Assembly: GCF_030269765.1 (NCBI RefSeq)
Contig: NZ_BSTX01000008.1
Span: forward strand, 111,432-175,431
DNA: 64,000 nt
Reading direction: 5' to 3'
DNA from: Actinorhabdospora filicis
GTDB lineage: Bacteria; Actinomycetota; Actinomycetes; Mycobacteriales; Micromonosporaceae
Part shown: in pieces, positions 1 to 6,957 of the stretch
Position numbering within the stretch: position 1 is the stretch's first letter
How the letters are laid out: every line of letters starts with the position of its first letter
Notes under the pieces: generated by a model
Told to the model about the DNA's origin: nothing
What the model saw: only the letters and a program-made list of their open reading frames with translations
Database searches by the model: none
Translations under genes and position numbers: made by a program

Positions 1-863
1 TGGCCCGCGCCCTGAACCGGCGCCTGTACGGCGACCACCCCTACGCCAGCCAGACCCCCGAGGCCGAGGACGTCCTGGCCGTGGAGACCGGCGTCCTGCG
101 CGCCATGCACGACGAGCGCCTCCACCCCAACGGCGGCGTCCTCGTCCTGGTCGGCGACGTCGAACCGCACACCGCCATCGCCGCCGTCGAGGAGGCCCTC
201 GGCGGCTGGAACGGCGCCGGGACGCTCATCGAGCTGCCCCCGGTCGCGCCCTTCGTCACCGGCCCGCTGACCCTCGTCGACCGGCCCGGCTCGGTCCAGT
301 CGAACATCCGGCTGGCCATGAACGGCGTATCGCGCACCCACGCCGACAACGCCGCCCAGCAGCTGACGAACCTCGTCTACGGCGGGTACTTCTCCTCGCG
401 CCTGGTGGAGAACATCCGCGAGGACAAGGGCTACACCTACTCGCCGCGCTCGGGCGTGGAGCACTCCGCGGCCGGCACCGAGCTGTCCATCTCCGCCGAC
501 GTGGCCACCGAGGTCACCGCCCCGGCGCTGTGGGAGACCCTCTACGAGATGGGCCGCCTGGCCACCGTCGCACCCGGCAAGGAAGAGGTCGAGCAGGCCC
601 GCAGGTACGCCCTGGGCACCCTGCGCCTGGGCACCTCCACCCAGTCGGGCCTGGCCGGGCTGGTCTCGGTGCTCGCCGGATCCGGGCTGCGCCTGGACTG
701 GCTCGCCGGGCACGCCACCCGCCTCGCCGAGACCACCGTCGACGACGTCGCGCGCTTCGCCGCCGCCAACTTCGCCCCGGCCAACGCCGTGGCGGTGATC
801 CTCGGCGACGCGCAGGTCATCACCCCGTCCCTGCGCGCGATCACCGCGATCGAGGCGGCCTGA
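1..863 (+). CDS. M16-family zinc peptidase, C-terminal part (cut by window edge)
   Basis: The reading frame is open from base 3, so the gene starts before the window. Visible near the start is LYGDHPYA, the typical M16 (insulinase/pitrilysin) stretch that follows the active-site half. The rest fits the second M16 domain: DRPGSVQSNIRLA, then an inactive-half fold with LVYGGYFSSRLVENIREDKGYTY, a hallmark of this family. The catalytic HXXEH would lie upstream and is not seen. M16 proteins usually occur as pairs or fusions of an active and an inactive half and cleave peptides. The stop lies 6 bases before nudC, so the two genes are probably co-transcribed. Family is secure; substrate unknown. Confidence 0.9.
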   Translation, partial: ARALNRRLYGDHPYASQTPEAEDVLAVETGVLRAMHDERLHPNGGVLVLVGDVEPHTAIAAVEEALGGWNGAGTLIELPPVAPFVTGPLTLVDRPGSVQSNIRLAMNGVSRTHADNAAQQLTNLVYGGYFSSRLVENIREDKGYTYSPRSGVEHSAAGTELSISADVATEVTAPALWETLYEMGRLATVAPGKEEVEQARRYALGTLRLGTSTQSGLAGLVSVLAGSGLRLDWLAGHATRLAETTVDDVARFAAANFAPANAVAVILGDAQVITPSLRAITAIEAA

Positions 864-869
864 CAACCG

Positions 870-1724
870 ATGCTCCCACTCCTCTCACGGGGCGTCATCG
901 ACCGGGCGGCGCACCGCCGCACCGACGAGGCCTGGCTGGCCGCCGCGTGGCGTTCCTCGCGCGTCCTGGTCATGGACACCGACGGGCGCGTGCCCGTCGA
1001 TGACGCCGGTGGGCTGCGCCTGCTCGACCCGGGCGACGTCCCGGCCGGGGAACGCTGGTTCCTCGGCCAGGACGCCGACGGCACGCCCTACTTCGCCGTC
1101 CACGCCGAGGTCGGGGCGTCCTCGTCGACGCTGCGGGAACTCGCCCTCGACCTGAGCGACGCCGACGCCGAACTGGTGTCCACCGCCCTCGCCCTGGTCA
1201 ACTGGCACGCCTCGCACGTCTACAGCCCCGTCACCGGCACCCCCGCCGTCACCACCCACGCCGGATGGGTGCGCTCACCCGAGGGCGGGGGACCGTCGAT
1301 GTTCCCCCGCACCGACCCGGCGATGATCGTGCTGGTCACCGACGGCGGCGACCAGTGCCTCCTGGCACGCGGCGCCGGGCGTCCCGCCAACTGGTACTCG
1401 TGCCTGGCCGGATTCGTCGAGCCCGGCGAGTCGGCCGAGGCGTGCGTGGCCCGCGAGGTCCAGGAAGAGGTCGGCCTGGCCGTCCGCGACATCACCTACG
1501 TGGTCTCGCAGCCCTGGCCGTTCCCCGCCTCCCTCATGCTCGGCTTCTACGCCGTCGCCGACCCCGCCGACCCCATCCAGCGCGACCCCGGCGAGATCGC
1601 CGACGCCCGCTGGTTCACCCGCGCCGAACTCCGCGACGCCCTCGAAGGGCGCTCACCGGACATGGCGACCCCCGGCGCGATCTCGGTGGCGCACCACCTG
1701 ATGTCGGGCTGGGCCTACCGCTAG
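870..1724 (+). CDS. nudC: NAD(+)/NADH diphosphatase (Nudix), NudC
   Basis: A 284-residue protein of normal NudC length. The Nudix box is complete at residues 181-203 (G-x5-E-x7-REVQEEVGL) and is followed by QPWPFP at 214-219, the NADH-pyrophosphatase signature. It should cleave NADH/NAD to NMN(H) plus AMP and may remove NAD caps from RNA. The segment where NudC normally has a four-cysteine zinc ribbon (about 112-133) contains no cysteine: SPVTG stands where CPxCG is expected. The only cysteines (163, 178, 192) lie elsewhere. It sits 6 bases after the M16 gene. In mycobacteria nudC neighbours the mycoredoxin and uvrD2 genes, which here lie 5 kb away. Confidence 0.93.
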   Translation: MLPLLSRGVIDRAAHRRTDEAWLAAAWRSSRVLVMDTDGRVPVDDAGGLRLLDPGDVPAGERWFLGQDADGTPYFAVHAEVGASSSTLRELALDLSDADAELVSTALALVNWHASHVYSPVTGTPAVTTHAGWVRSPEGGGPSMFPRTDPAMIVLVTDGGDQCLLARGAGRPANWYSCLAGFVEPGESAEACVAREVQEEVGLAVRDITYVVSQPWPFPASLMLGFYAVADPADPIQRDPGEIADARWFTRAELRDALEGRSPDMATPGAISVAHHLMSGWAYR

Positions 1725-1725
1725 C

Positions 1726-1755
1726 GAGAGGGCACCGGACACCCGGTGCCCTCTC
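1726..1755. terminator. Bidirectional stem-loop between convergent genes
   Basis: A perfect 13-bp inverted repeat (1726-1738 with 1743-1755) and ACAC loop. It lies exactly between the nudC stop and the stop of the convergent NB-ARC gene, so it can serve both strands. There is no strong U-run on either side. Confidence 0.75.
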
Positions 1756-4020
1756 TCACTTCCCCAGCAGCGCCCGGACCTCGCCGGCCTGCGCGTCGCC
1801 GATCTCGGTGAACAACCGCAGCGCCTCCTCCCACTCCTCCTCGGCGGGCTTGCCCAGCGCTTGCCGCGACACACCCCGGAACCGCTGCGTGGCCGCGATG
1901 CCCCAGCGCTCGCCGATCTCCCGCAGCAGCGCCAGGGCCCGGTCGAAGGCGTCCAGGGCGTCCTCGTGCCGCCCCAGGCCCGCCAGGCCGCGCCCGAGGT
2001 TGTGGCGGGCGATGGCCTCGGCCCGCACGTCGGCGCACTCCACCGCCAGCTCCGCGGCCCGCCCGGCGGCGGCCACGCACTCGCCGTACCGGCCCTCCAG
2101 CCGGTGCAGATCGGCGATGTTGGTCAGCGCCATGCCCTGGTGCGAGGCGTCATCGCGGGCCACCCAGATCGCCAGCGAGCGCTCGTAGACGTCCATCGCG
2201 TCACCGGTGCGGCCCAGGGACGAGTAGCCCGCCCCGAGGTTGTTCAGCGCCAGCCCGGCGCCCAGCTCGTCGCCGAGCTCCTCGCGGATCACCAGGGCCG
2301 CCTCCCAGTCGGCGACGGCCTCCTCGAACCGGCCCGCGCCCCTGCGGGCGATGCCCAGCGCGGTCAGCAGCAGCGCCTCGGCGGGCCGGTCGCCCACGGC
2401 CCGGGCGGAGTCCAGGCCGGTGAGGTGGGTGGTGATCCAGTCGGCGCGCAGGCCCCGGGTCTCCAGGAACGGCATCAGCGAGATCGCGATCTGCCAGGCG
2501 TGCCGGTGCAGCCCGGCGCGGGCGGCGGCACCGACGGCGGCGACCAGGTTCGGATGCTCCAGGTCGAACCACGCCAGCGCCCCGGCCCGGTCGGCCGGAT
2601 CGAACGGGGACACCGCCTCCCCGGCCAGCTCCAGTGGCCGCCGCCGCGGCGACAGCCGCAGCGACGCCCGCCACGCCGAATGCAGGTACCACGACAGCAG
2701 CAGACCCACCGCCGCGCGCATCTCCCGCTCACCCCCGTGCGCGCGGGCGAAGGCGGCCAGCAGATCGTGGACGCGGTAGCGCTCGGGATGCGGCCGCTGC
2801 ACCATGTTCGCGTCCGACAGCAGCTCCAGATCGGCCCAGGCCGCGTCCGGCGTGCGCCCGCTCAGCGCCGCCGCGACGTCCAGGCCCAGCTCACCCGGAT
2901 GTGCCCCCAGCAGCCGGAACGTGCGCCGCGCCGACTCGGGCAGCCGCACGTAGGAGGCCTCGAAGGCGGCGGCGACACTGCGGTCGGCGTCGGCGAGCCG
3001 CGCCAGCGCGTTCCCCTCCGGCAGCTGCTCCACGAAGGCCGCCACCGGCCAGTCCGGGCGGTGCTGCAACCGCGCGCCCACCACCCGCAGCGCCAGCGGC
3101 AGCGCACCCACCCGCGCCACCAGCGTGTCCACCACCTCCGGCTCGGCGGTGACGCGCTTGCGGTCGGCGATGCGCGCCAGCATCTCGGCGGCCTCGGCCG
3201 CCGACAGCACCCCCAGCGACAGCGAACGCGCGCCGTCCAGCCCCAGCCGCCGCCGCGAGGTCACCAGCACCGCCGAGTCGGGCCCCGACGGGAGTAACGG
3301 CTCGGCGAGCGCGGCGTCCCGGCAGTCGTCCAGGACCACCAGCAGCCGCCCCGACGCCGTCCGCGAACGCCACAGGACCGCGGCCTCGTCGGCGTCGGCG
3401 GGCACCTTGGCCGCGTCCAGCCCCGAGGCGCGCAGCAGCGTCCCCAGCGCGTCCAGTGGCTCGCGCGGCGGCCGGTCGGGCCGGTGCCCGTGCAGGTCGA
3501 GGAAGACCACGTCGTCGAAGTCGGGGGCGAGGCGGTGGGCGACGCGCACCGCGAAGCTCGTCTTGCCGACCCCGGCCATGCCGTCCACGACGACGATGCG
3601 CGAGGAGCCCGTCAGGTGCGCCTCGACCGTCCGCAGCTCGGCCTCACGGCCGGTGAAGTCGGGCAGGTCGCGCGGCAGCGAAGGCCTGCGGCCACCGCCG
3701 CGCAGCTCCCGCCACGCCGCGGCCCACCGGGCCACCACCGGCGGGATCTCCTCCCCGGACAGCCCGCCCACGGCGAGGCAGGCCGCCACATAGGCCTCCA
3801 CGAAGGACCGCCGCGGCAGGCTCGGCAGCCGCTCCCCCCGCAGGACATAGGAGACGGTGCTCGGCGGCAGCGCGTCGATGACGTCGCCGTTCGGGGCGGT
3901 CGTGGTCCCACCCCGCTGGCGCAGCTCACGCAGGGACGGGCGGCCCGCCCAGTCCCGCAACTCGGCGAGCAGGGCGATGAAAGCGGCGGGATCGTTGGCG
4001 CGGACGGGATCGGGGGACAC
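1756..4020 (-). CDS. NB-ARC/TPR regulator with N-terminal HTH (AfsR/STAND type)
   Basis: A protein of 754 residues from the GTG at 4020. Residues 16-66 look like an XRE-type helix-turn-helix (LRELRQRG...STVSYVLRGERLPS). An NB-ARC ATPase follows with P-loop GMAGVGKTS at about 147-155, Walker B LVVLDD near 229, TSRR and a GALPLALRVVGARL sensor segment. The C-terminus is a run of TPR repeats. Such STAND proteins are signal-dependent transcriptional switches. It is divergent from the small Cys-rich peptide gene (gap 115 bp), so that locus is its likely target. The start is uncertain. GTG 4020 has GGAG 5 bases upstream, but a perfect AAGGAGG lies 8 bases before an in-frame CTG at 4059. Longer reading frames would run into the peptide gene. 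Confidence 0.85.
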   Translation of the reverse strand: MSPDPVRANDPAAFIALLAELRDWAGRPSLRELRQRGGTTTAPNGDVIDALPPSTVSYVLRGERLPSLPRRSFVEAYVAACLAVGGLSGEEIPPVVARWAAAWRELRGGGRRPSLPRDLPDFTGREAELRTVEAHLTGSSRIVVVDGMAGVGKTSFAVRVAHRLAPDFDDVVFLDLHGHRPDRPPREPLDALGTLLRASGLDAAKVPADADEAAVLWRSRTASGRLLVVLDDCRDAALAEPLLPSGPDSAVLVTSRRRLGLDGARSLSLGVLSAAEAAEMLARIADRKRVTAEPEVVDTLVARVGALPLALRVVGARLQHRPDWPVAAFVEQLPEGNALARLADADRSVAAAFEASYVRLPESARRTFRLLGAHPGELGLDVAAALSGRTPDAAWADLELLSDANMVQRPHPERYRVHDLLAAFARAHGGEREMRAAVGLLLSWYLHSAWRASLRLSPRRRPLELAGEAVSPFDPADRAGALAWFDLEHPNLVAAVGAAARAGLHRHAWQIAISLMPFLETRGLRADWITTHLTGLDSARAVGDRPAEALLLTALGIARRGAGRFEEAVADWEAALVIREELGDELGAGLALNNLGAGYSSLGRTGDAMDVYERSLAIWVARDDASHQGMALTNIADLHRLEGRYGECVAAAGRAAELAVECADVRAEAIARHNLGRGLAGLGRHEDALDAFDRALALLREIGERWGIAATQRFRGVSRQALGKPAEEEWEEALRLFTEIGDAQAGEVRALLGK

Positions 4021-4135
4021 GGCGGCTCCGGCGGAAGTTGATCTCTCAGGCCGTCTCAGATTGTCCACCTCCTTCTCGGACACGCCCTCCGCTGATGAGC
4101 TGTGATCACTGTCAACCGATCGCGGAGGTCCCCCC

Positions 4136-4303
4136 GTGAAGCTCATCGCCAAGCTCGCCGACCGCCTGATGGCGCGGGTCGCCCCCAAGGCCGACGCCGA
4201 CGCCGGCTGCATCTTCCTCTACGAGCACTGCTTCAGCTACAACGGCCGCAAGCGCTGCTGTGCCTACTACGACAACTGCGCCCGGAAGTGCTACGACGAG
4301 TAG
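4136..4303 (+). CDS. Small Cys-rich peptide with cleavable-looking leader (putative precursor)
   Basis: A 55-residue ORF with GTG start and a good GGAGG 8 bases upstream. The N-terminus MKLIAKLADRLMARVAPKAD is basic and helical and ends in A-D-A at 21-23, just before G24-C25. The remainder carries six cysteines (25, 32, 41, 42, 48, 52), an adjacent CC pair and many Tyr, Arg and Lys. I do not recognise a named family. The downstream gene is an S26 peptidase and the divergent gene is an NB-ARC regulator, so a processed peptide (antimicrobial, signal or metal-binding) is plausible. The leader segment RVAPKADADA resembles SodN propeptides, which end in APK-V-V-SA before His-Cys. The gene at 34771-35010 has a similar N-terminus and also places its first Cys at residue 25. 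Confidence 0.7.
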   Translation: MKLIAKLADRLMARVAPKADADAGCIFLYEHCFSYNGRKRCCAYYDNCARKCYDE

Positions 4304-4312
4304 AGCCAGACC

Positions 4313-4343
4313 GGACGGCGGGCCGTCGCCATGCCCGCCGTCC
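4313..4343 (+). terminator. Intercistronic stem-loop between peptide and peptidase genes
   Basis: Perfect 11-bp stem (4313-4323 with 4333-4343) and 9-base loop, in the 54-bp gap between the Cys-rich peptide stop and the S26 peptidase start. No U-run follows. It could be a partial terminator or RNA stabiliser that makes more precursor than peptidase; that is inference. Confidence 0.55.
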
Positions 4344-4357
4344 ACTGAGGAGTCCCC

Positions 4358-4762
4358 ATGCCGTACCTGATCGCCGCCGCCATCGGCTGTCTCTCGGTGA
4401 CGGCGGTACTGCTGATCAGGACCCGGCTGGTCATCGTCACCGTCCACGGGCCGAGCATGGAGCCCGCGCTCGCCGACGGTGACCGGCTCCTCGTCCGCCG
4501 CGCCGGACTGGACCGCGTGCGCGGCGGGGACATCGTCGTCCTCGCCAGCCCGCAGCGGGGGTCCACCTGGTTCGTCAAGCGCGCCGTCGCCGTCCCCGGC
4601 GACCCGGTGCCCGAGGCCCTGCGCGAGATCGCGGGCGGGGAGACCGTCCCTCCCGGACGGTTCCTCATCCTCGGCGACAACCCGGCGGTCAGCGCCGACT
4701 CCCGCCGCTTCGGCTACCAGCGCGCCGACGGGCTGCTCGGCGTGATGGTCCGGCGGATGTAG
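4358..4762 (+). CDS. S26-family signal peptidase-like protein (small, one TM)
   Basis: A 134-residue protein. One N-terminal membrane helix (about 3-20) precedes the S26 core: GPSMEPAL with catalytic Ser33, FVKRAVAVPGD with general-base Lys74, and the GDN-x4-SADSRRFG box at about 106-119. It has the Ser-Lys dyad of type I signal peptidases but is much shorter than housekeeping LepB and closer in size to SodX, the Ni-SOD maturation protease. The ATG is preceded by GAGGAG. It lies 54 bp after the small Cys-rich peptide gene, its most obvious substrate. A sodN gene at 58445-58858 has no S26 gene next to it, so this peptidase could alternatively serve SodN. Family certain, substrate inferred. Confidence 0.9.
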   Translation: MPYLIAAAIGCLSVTAVLLIRTRLVIVTVHGPSMEPALADGDRLLVRRAGLDRVRGGDIVVLASPQRGSTWFVKRAVAVPGDPVPEALREIAGGETVPPGRFLILGDNPAVSADSRRFGYQRADGLLGVMVRRM

Positions 4763-4785
4763 ACGTCCCGCTCGGGACAGGTCAG

Positions 4786-4814
4786 GGCCCCGGTTCGGTG
4801 AGCCGGGGCCTTTT
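4786..4814 (+). terminator. Rho-independent terminator after S26 gene
   Basis: 8-bp GC stem (4786-4793 with 4803-4810) followed by TTTT, 24 bases after the S26 peptidase stop. Confidence 0.85.
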
Positions 4815-4896
4815 CGCGACCACCCCGGAGGCGGTCCGCCCTTCGGCCTCACCCTCGCCGGGATCGCCGCTCACCTACGGGGAGTGGCCCAGCGCG

Positions 4897-4922
4897 AAGG
4901 CCCGGCCGACCGGCCGGGCCTT
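4897..4922. terminator. Second stem-loop, probably bidirectional
   Basis: Perfect 11-bp inverted repeat (AAGGCCCGGCC with GGCCGGGCCTT) and 4-base loop, in the gap between the convergent S26 and DIP1984-family genes. Confidence 0.7.
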
Positions 4923-5030
4923 AGCGGTACGTGGAGGTCCCCTGTCCCGCCCTCCCCGCCCCGGGTCCACACGGTGGTGATGAGTCGTGCGCGATGCGCT
5001 CTCACTTGTAGGCCGTGCGGGGCATGCGAT

Positions 5031-5059
5031 GTGCAGGTGAGGATTCGAACCCCTACGCC
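5031..5059 (-). other. tRNA 3'-end-like fragment
   Basis: On the minus strand this reads as a T-arm and acceptor end: GGGG-TTCGAAT-CCTC followed by ACCTGCAC. I could not find a matching 5' acceptor (GTGCAGG) within 100 bases on that strand, so there is no complete tRNA. A remnant of a tRNA gene or of an att site is possible. It lies within a stretch that interrupts otherwise conserved gene order. Confidence 0.35.
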
Positions 5060-5139
5060 GCCCTCGGCGCGCCATGCAAGTCGGCCGGATACCGCCGGCC
5101 CGGTTCGTGTGCGCCCCCGGGGCGAGTACCGACTCCACG

Positions 5140-5598
5140 TCACTCCAGCAGGTCGGCCTCCCAGTTCGCGCGCTGGACGCGCAGGTCCAGCTCCCGCAGC
5201 TCGCGCGCCACCTCGTCGGCGCGCGCCCGCAGGTCGGCCACCGACAGCGCCGAGAGCATCTTCAGCTCCGAGCGCAGCTGCCGCTGGTACCCGCCGGTGG
5301 CCGCCGCGTCGGCCGCCGAGGTGAGCACGCCGTGGTGCAGCCGCAGCACGTCCCGCCTGGCGAGGGCCTCGGTGAGCGTCATCGCGTCGATGTGCACCTC
5401 GGCGTTGGTGCGGTTGATGCGGCCCATGAGGTACTCCAGCCGCGCCAGGACGCGCGCGACCTCGTCGAGCAGCGCGGCGGCGTCCTCGGTGGGCGTCTCG
5501 CCCTCCTGGTACCGCGCGTTGCCCAGGACGCGGGCGCGCAGCTCCTCGACCCGGCGGGCGGCGTCGGCGCGTTCGGCGAGGGCTTCGGCGAGCTTCAT
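5140..5598 (-). CDS. DIP1984-family protein
   Basis: A 152-residue, highly charged, helical and probably coiled-coil protein starting MKLAEALAERADAARRVEEL. It carries the family's GETPTEDAAALLDE and INRTNAEVHIDAMTLTEALARRDVL segments. This matches the DIP1984 family (once annotated septicolysin-like), found in many actinobacteria and of unknown function. Length is typical. It is transcribed convergently with the S26 gene, and the preceding minus-strand gene starts 45 bp upstream of its own start region, so co-transcription is possible. No membrane segment or signal peptide. Confidence 0.85.
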   Translation of the reverse strand: MKLAEALAERADAARRVEELRARVLGNARYQEGETPTEDAAALLDEVARVLARLEYLMGRINRTNAEVHIDAMTLTEALARRDVLRLHHGVLTSAADAAATGGYQRQLRSELKMLSALSVADLRARADEVARELRELDLRVQRANWEADLLE

Positions 5599-5643
5599 GA
5601 GGGGAGGGTATCGAGGCGCGGACGCGGGCGCGGCGGGTTCGGC

Positions 5644-6504
5644 TCAGCCCGTCCCGGCCTGCGCGGGAGGCTGCGGATTGGCCACCAGGACGACGGTGAT
5701 CGCGTCGACCGAGAAGGTCCGGCCCTCGCCGTGGCGGGCGTGGAAGGTGCGCCCGAGCTGCTCGCCCGAGGAGTACACGTCGACGATGCCCTGGTGCACC
5801 CGGCCCGCCTGCGCCCCGGTGACTGCGGCCTGCTCGACGGTGATCCGGTCGCCGCCGTCCACGGCGACCACGGCCGCGACGTGGTAGGGCCAGCGTGGCG
5901 GGTTGGACGGCACTTCGCGCCTGCCCCTGGGCGGGACGGCCCACCGGTCCTCGATGATCGCGTAGGCCTCCCCGACGTTCGGGGCGGCGCCCCGATCGGT
6001 GCCCTGCGGCCCGGCGGCGCGCCAGTTGTTCGCGCGCTGCCGGTTCTCGGTGTCGCCCTCGCCGAACAGGTCCTGAGTGCCCCGGAACAGGCTGTAGTCG
6101 CCGCCGGGCGCGAGCTGCCGGCCGTGCATGAGCTCCTCGGCGGTGTGCGCGCAGTCGGCGAGGAACTGGCCGCCGGGCAGATAGTGCACGAACCGCCGGT
6201 TCAGGTAGGTGGCCACGGCGGGCGTCGGGCCGCAGCCGCGCGGCGCGGGCGCATCGTCGCGCGCCCAGATCCCGGTGGCGTCGGAGCGGGTGGCCCCCGT
6301 GACGATGTACAGGCCCCCGGCGGTGACCCGGTAGGGCGCGGTGAAGTCACCGTTGTTGGTGCGGCGCTCGGTGAAGCGCTGCGCCACCGCCGCGTTGCCC
6401 GCCGCGCGCTGCAACGCCAGGATCGCCTCGTGCGGTCCCGGCGTCCGGCCCGGCTCCGCCCGGCGCGGCACGGGTCGTTCCCCCATCGGCGTGCGAAAGC
6501 GCAT
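5644..6504 (-). CDS. Hypothetical protein with eCIS/DUF4157-type LQR-AGN-AV tag
   Basis: A 286-residue protein with no signal peptide. Near its N-terminus (residues 31-40) it has LQRAAGNAAV, a motif common in DUF4157 proteins and in cargo-like proteins of actinobacterial extracellular contractile injection systems. The body (about 50-280) has no motif I recognise. It contains RGCGPTPA, a Cys/His-bearing segment (DCAHTAEELMHGR), and a C-terminal beta-rich part including YHVAAVVAVDGGDRITVEQAA. A similar beta stretch occurs in some NlpC/papain-like folds, but I cannot assign catalytic residues. No eCIS structural gene is in the window. Function unknown; the tag suggests an effector-like or phage-tail-associated origin. 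Confidence 0.7.
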   Translation of the reverse strand: MRFRTPMGERPVPRRAEPGRTPGPHEAILALQRAAGNAAVAQRFTERRTNNGDFTAPYRVTAGGLYIVTGATRSDATGIWARDDAPAPRGCGPTPAVATYLNRRFVHYLPGGQFLADCAHTAEELMHGRQLAPGGDYSLFRGTQDLFGEGDTENRQRANNWRAAGPQGTDRGAAPNVGEAYAIIEDRWAVPPRGRREVPSNPPRWPYHVAAVVAVDGGDRITVEQAAVTGAQAGRVHQGIVDVYSSGEQLGRTFHARHGEGRTFSVDAITVVLVANPQPPAQAGTG

Positions 6505-6595
6505 CGGCCCACCCCCGGTTCATTGAATCGGAAGCCGGCCGTCCGGTTCCAGGGACCGAGGGGCAGAGAAGATCACCCGAAGGGGACGCGCCCAT

Positions 6596-6622
6596 GAAAA
6601 ACGGGCCGCCCGGGGCGGCCCG
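6596..6622 (-). terminator. Rho-independent terminator of the mycoredoxin gene
   Basis: 9-bp stem (6602-6610 with 6614-6622). On the minus strand it is followed by GTTTTTC, a clear U-run, 16 bases after the mycoredoxin stop. Confidence 0.85.
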
Positions 6623-6637
6623 CGGTTCCACCCGCCA

Positions 6638-6871
6638 CTAGACGGCGAGCTTCTCCTTCACCTGCACGATCGTGGGGTTCGTCATCGCCGAGCCGTCGGC
6701 GAAGCGGACCGTCGGTACCGTCTGGTTGCCGCCGTTGACGCTCATCACGAAGTCGGCGGCGGTGGGGTCGGCCTCGATGTCCACGATCTCGTAGGCGATG
6801 CCCTCCCGGTCCATCTGCGTCTTGAGACGACGGCAGTAACCGCACCACTCGGTCGAGTACATGGTCAGCAT
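6638..6871 (-). CDS. mrx1: Mycoredoxin / glutaredoxin-like protein
   Basis: A 77-residue glutaredoxin fold starting MLTMYSTEWCGYCRRLK. The CGYC redox motif, the cis-proline segment QTVPTVRF and the following FADGSAMTNP match mycoredoxin-1, which reduces mycothiol mixed disulfides in the cytoplasm. The ATG at 6871 is chosen because AAAGG lies 8 bases upstream. A GTG at 6880 would add three residues. It is divergent from uvrD2 (gap 86 bp), the arrangement of Rv3198A and uvrD2 in M. tuberculosis. Confidence 0.92.
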   Translation of the reverse strand: MLTMYSTEWCGYCRRLKTQMDREGIAYEIVDIEADPTAADFVMSVNGGNQTVPTVRFADGSAMTNPTIVQVKEKLAV

Positions 6872-6957
6872 CGAACACACCTTTCGTCCGTTACAGGGAA
6901 CCTCGATCGAGGCTACGCCGGTTGCAACGTCACAGGCGCCTGGAATGATGGCCGATT

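Noticed and set aside
4112..4852. Long open frame antisense to the peptide and S26 genes
   Set aside because: Low-complexity translation; the plus-strand S26 motifs are clear.
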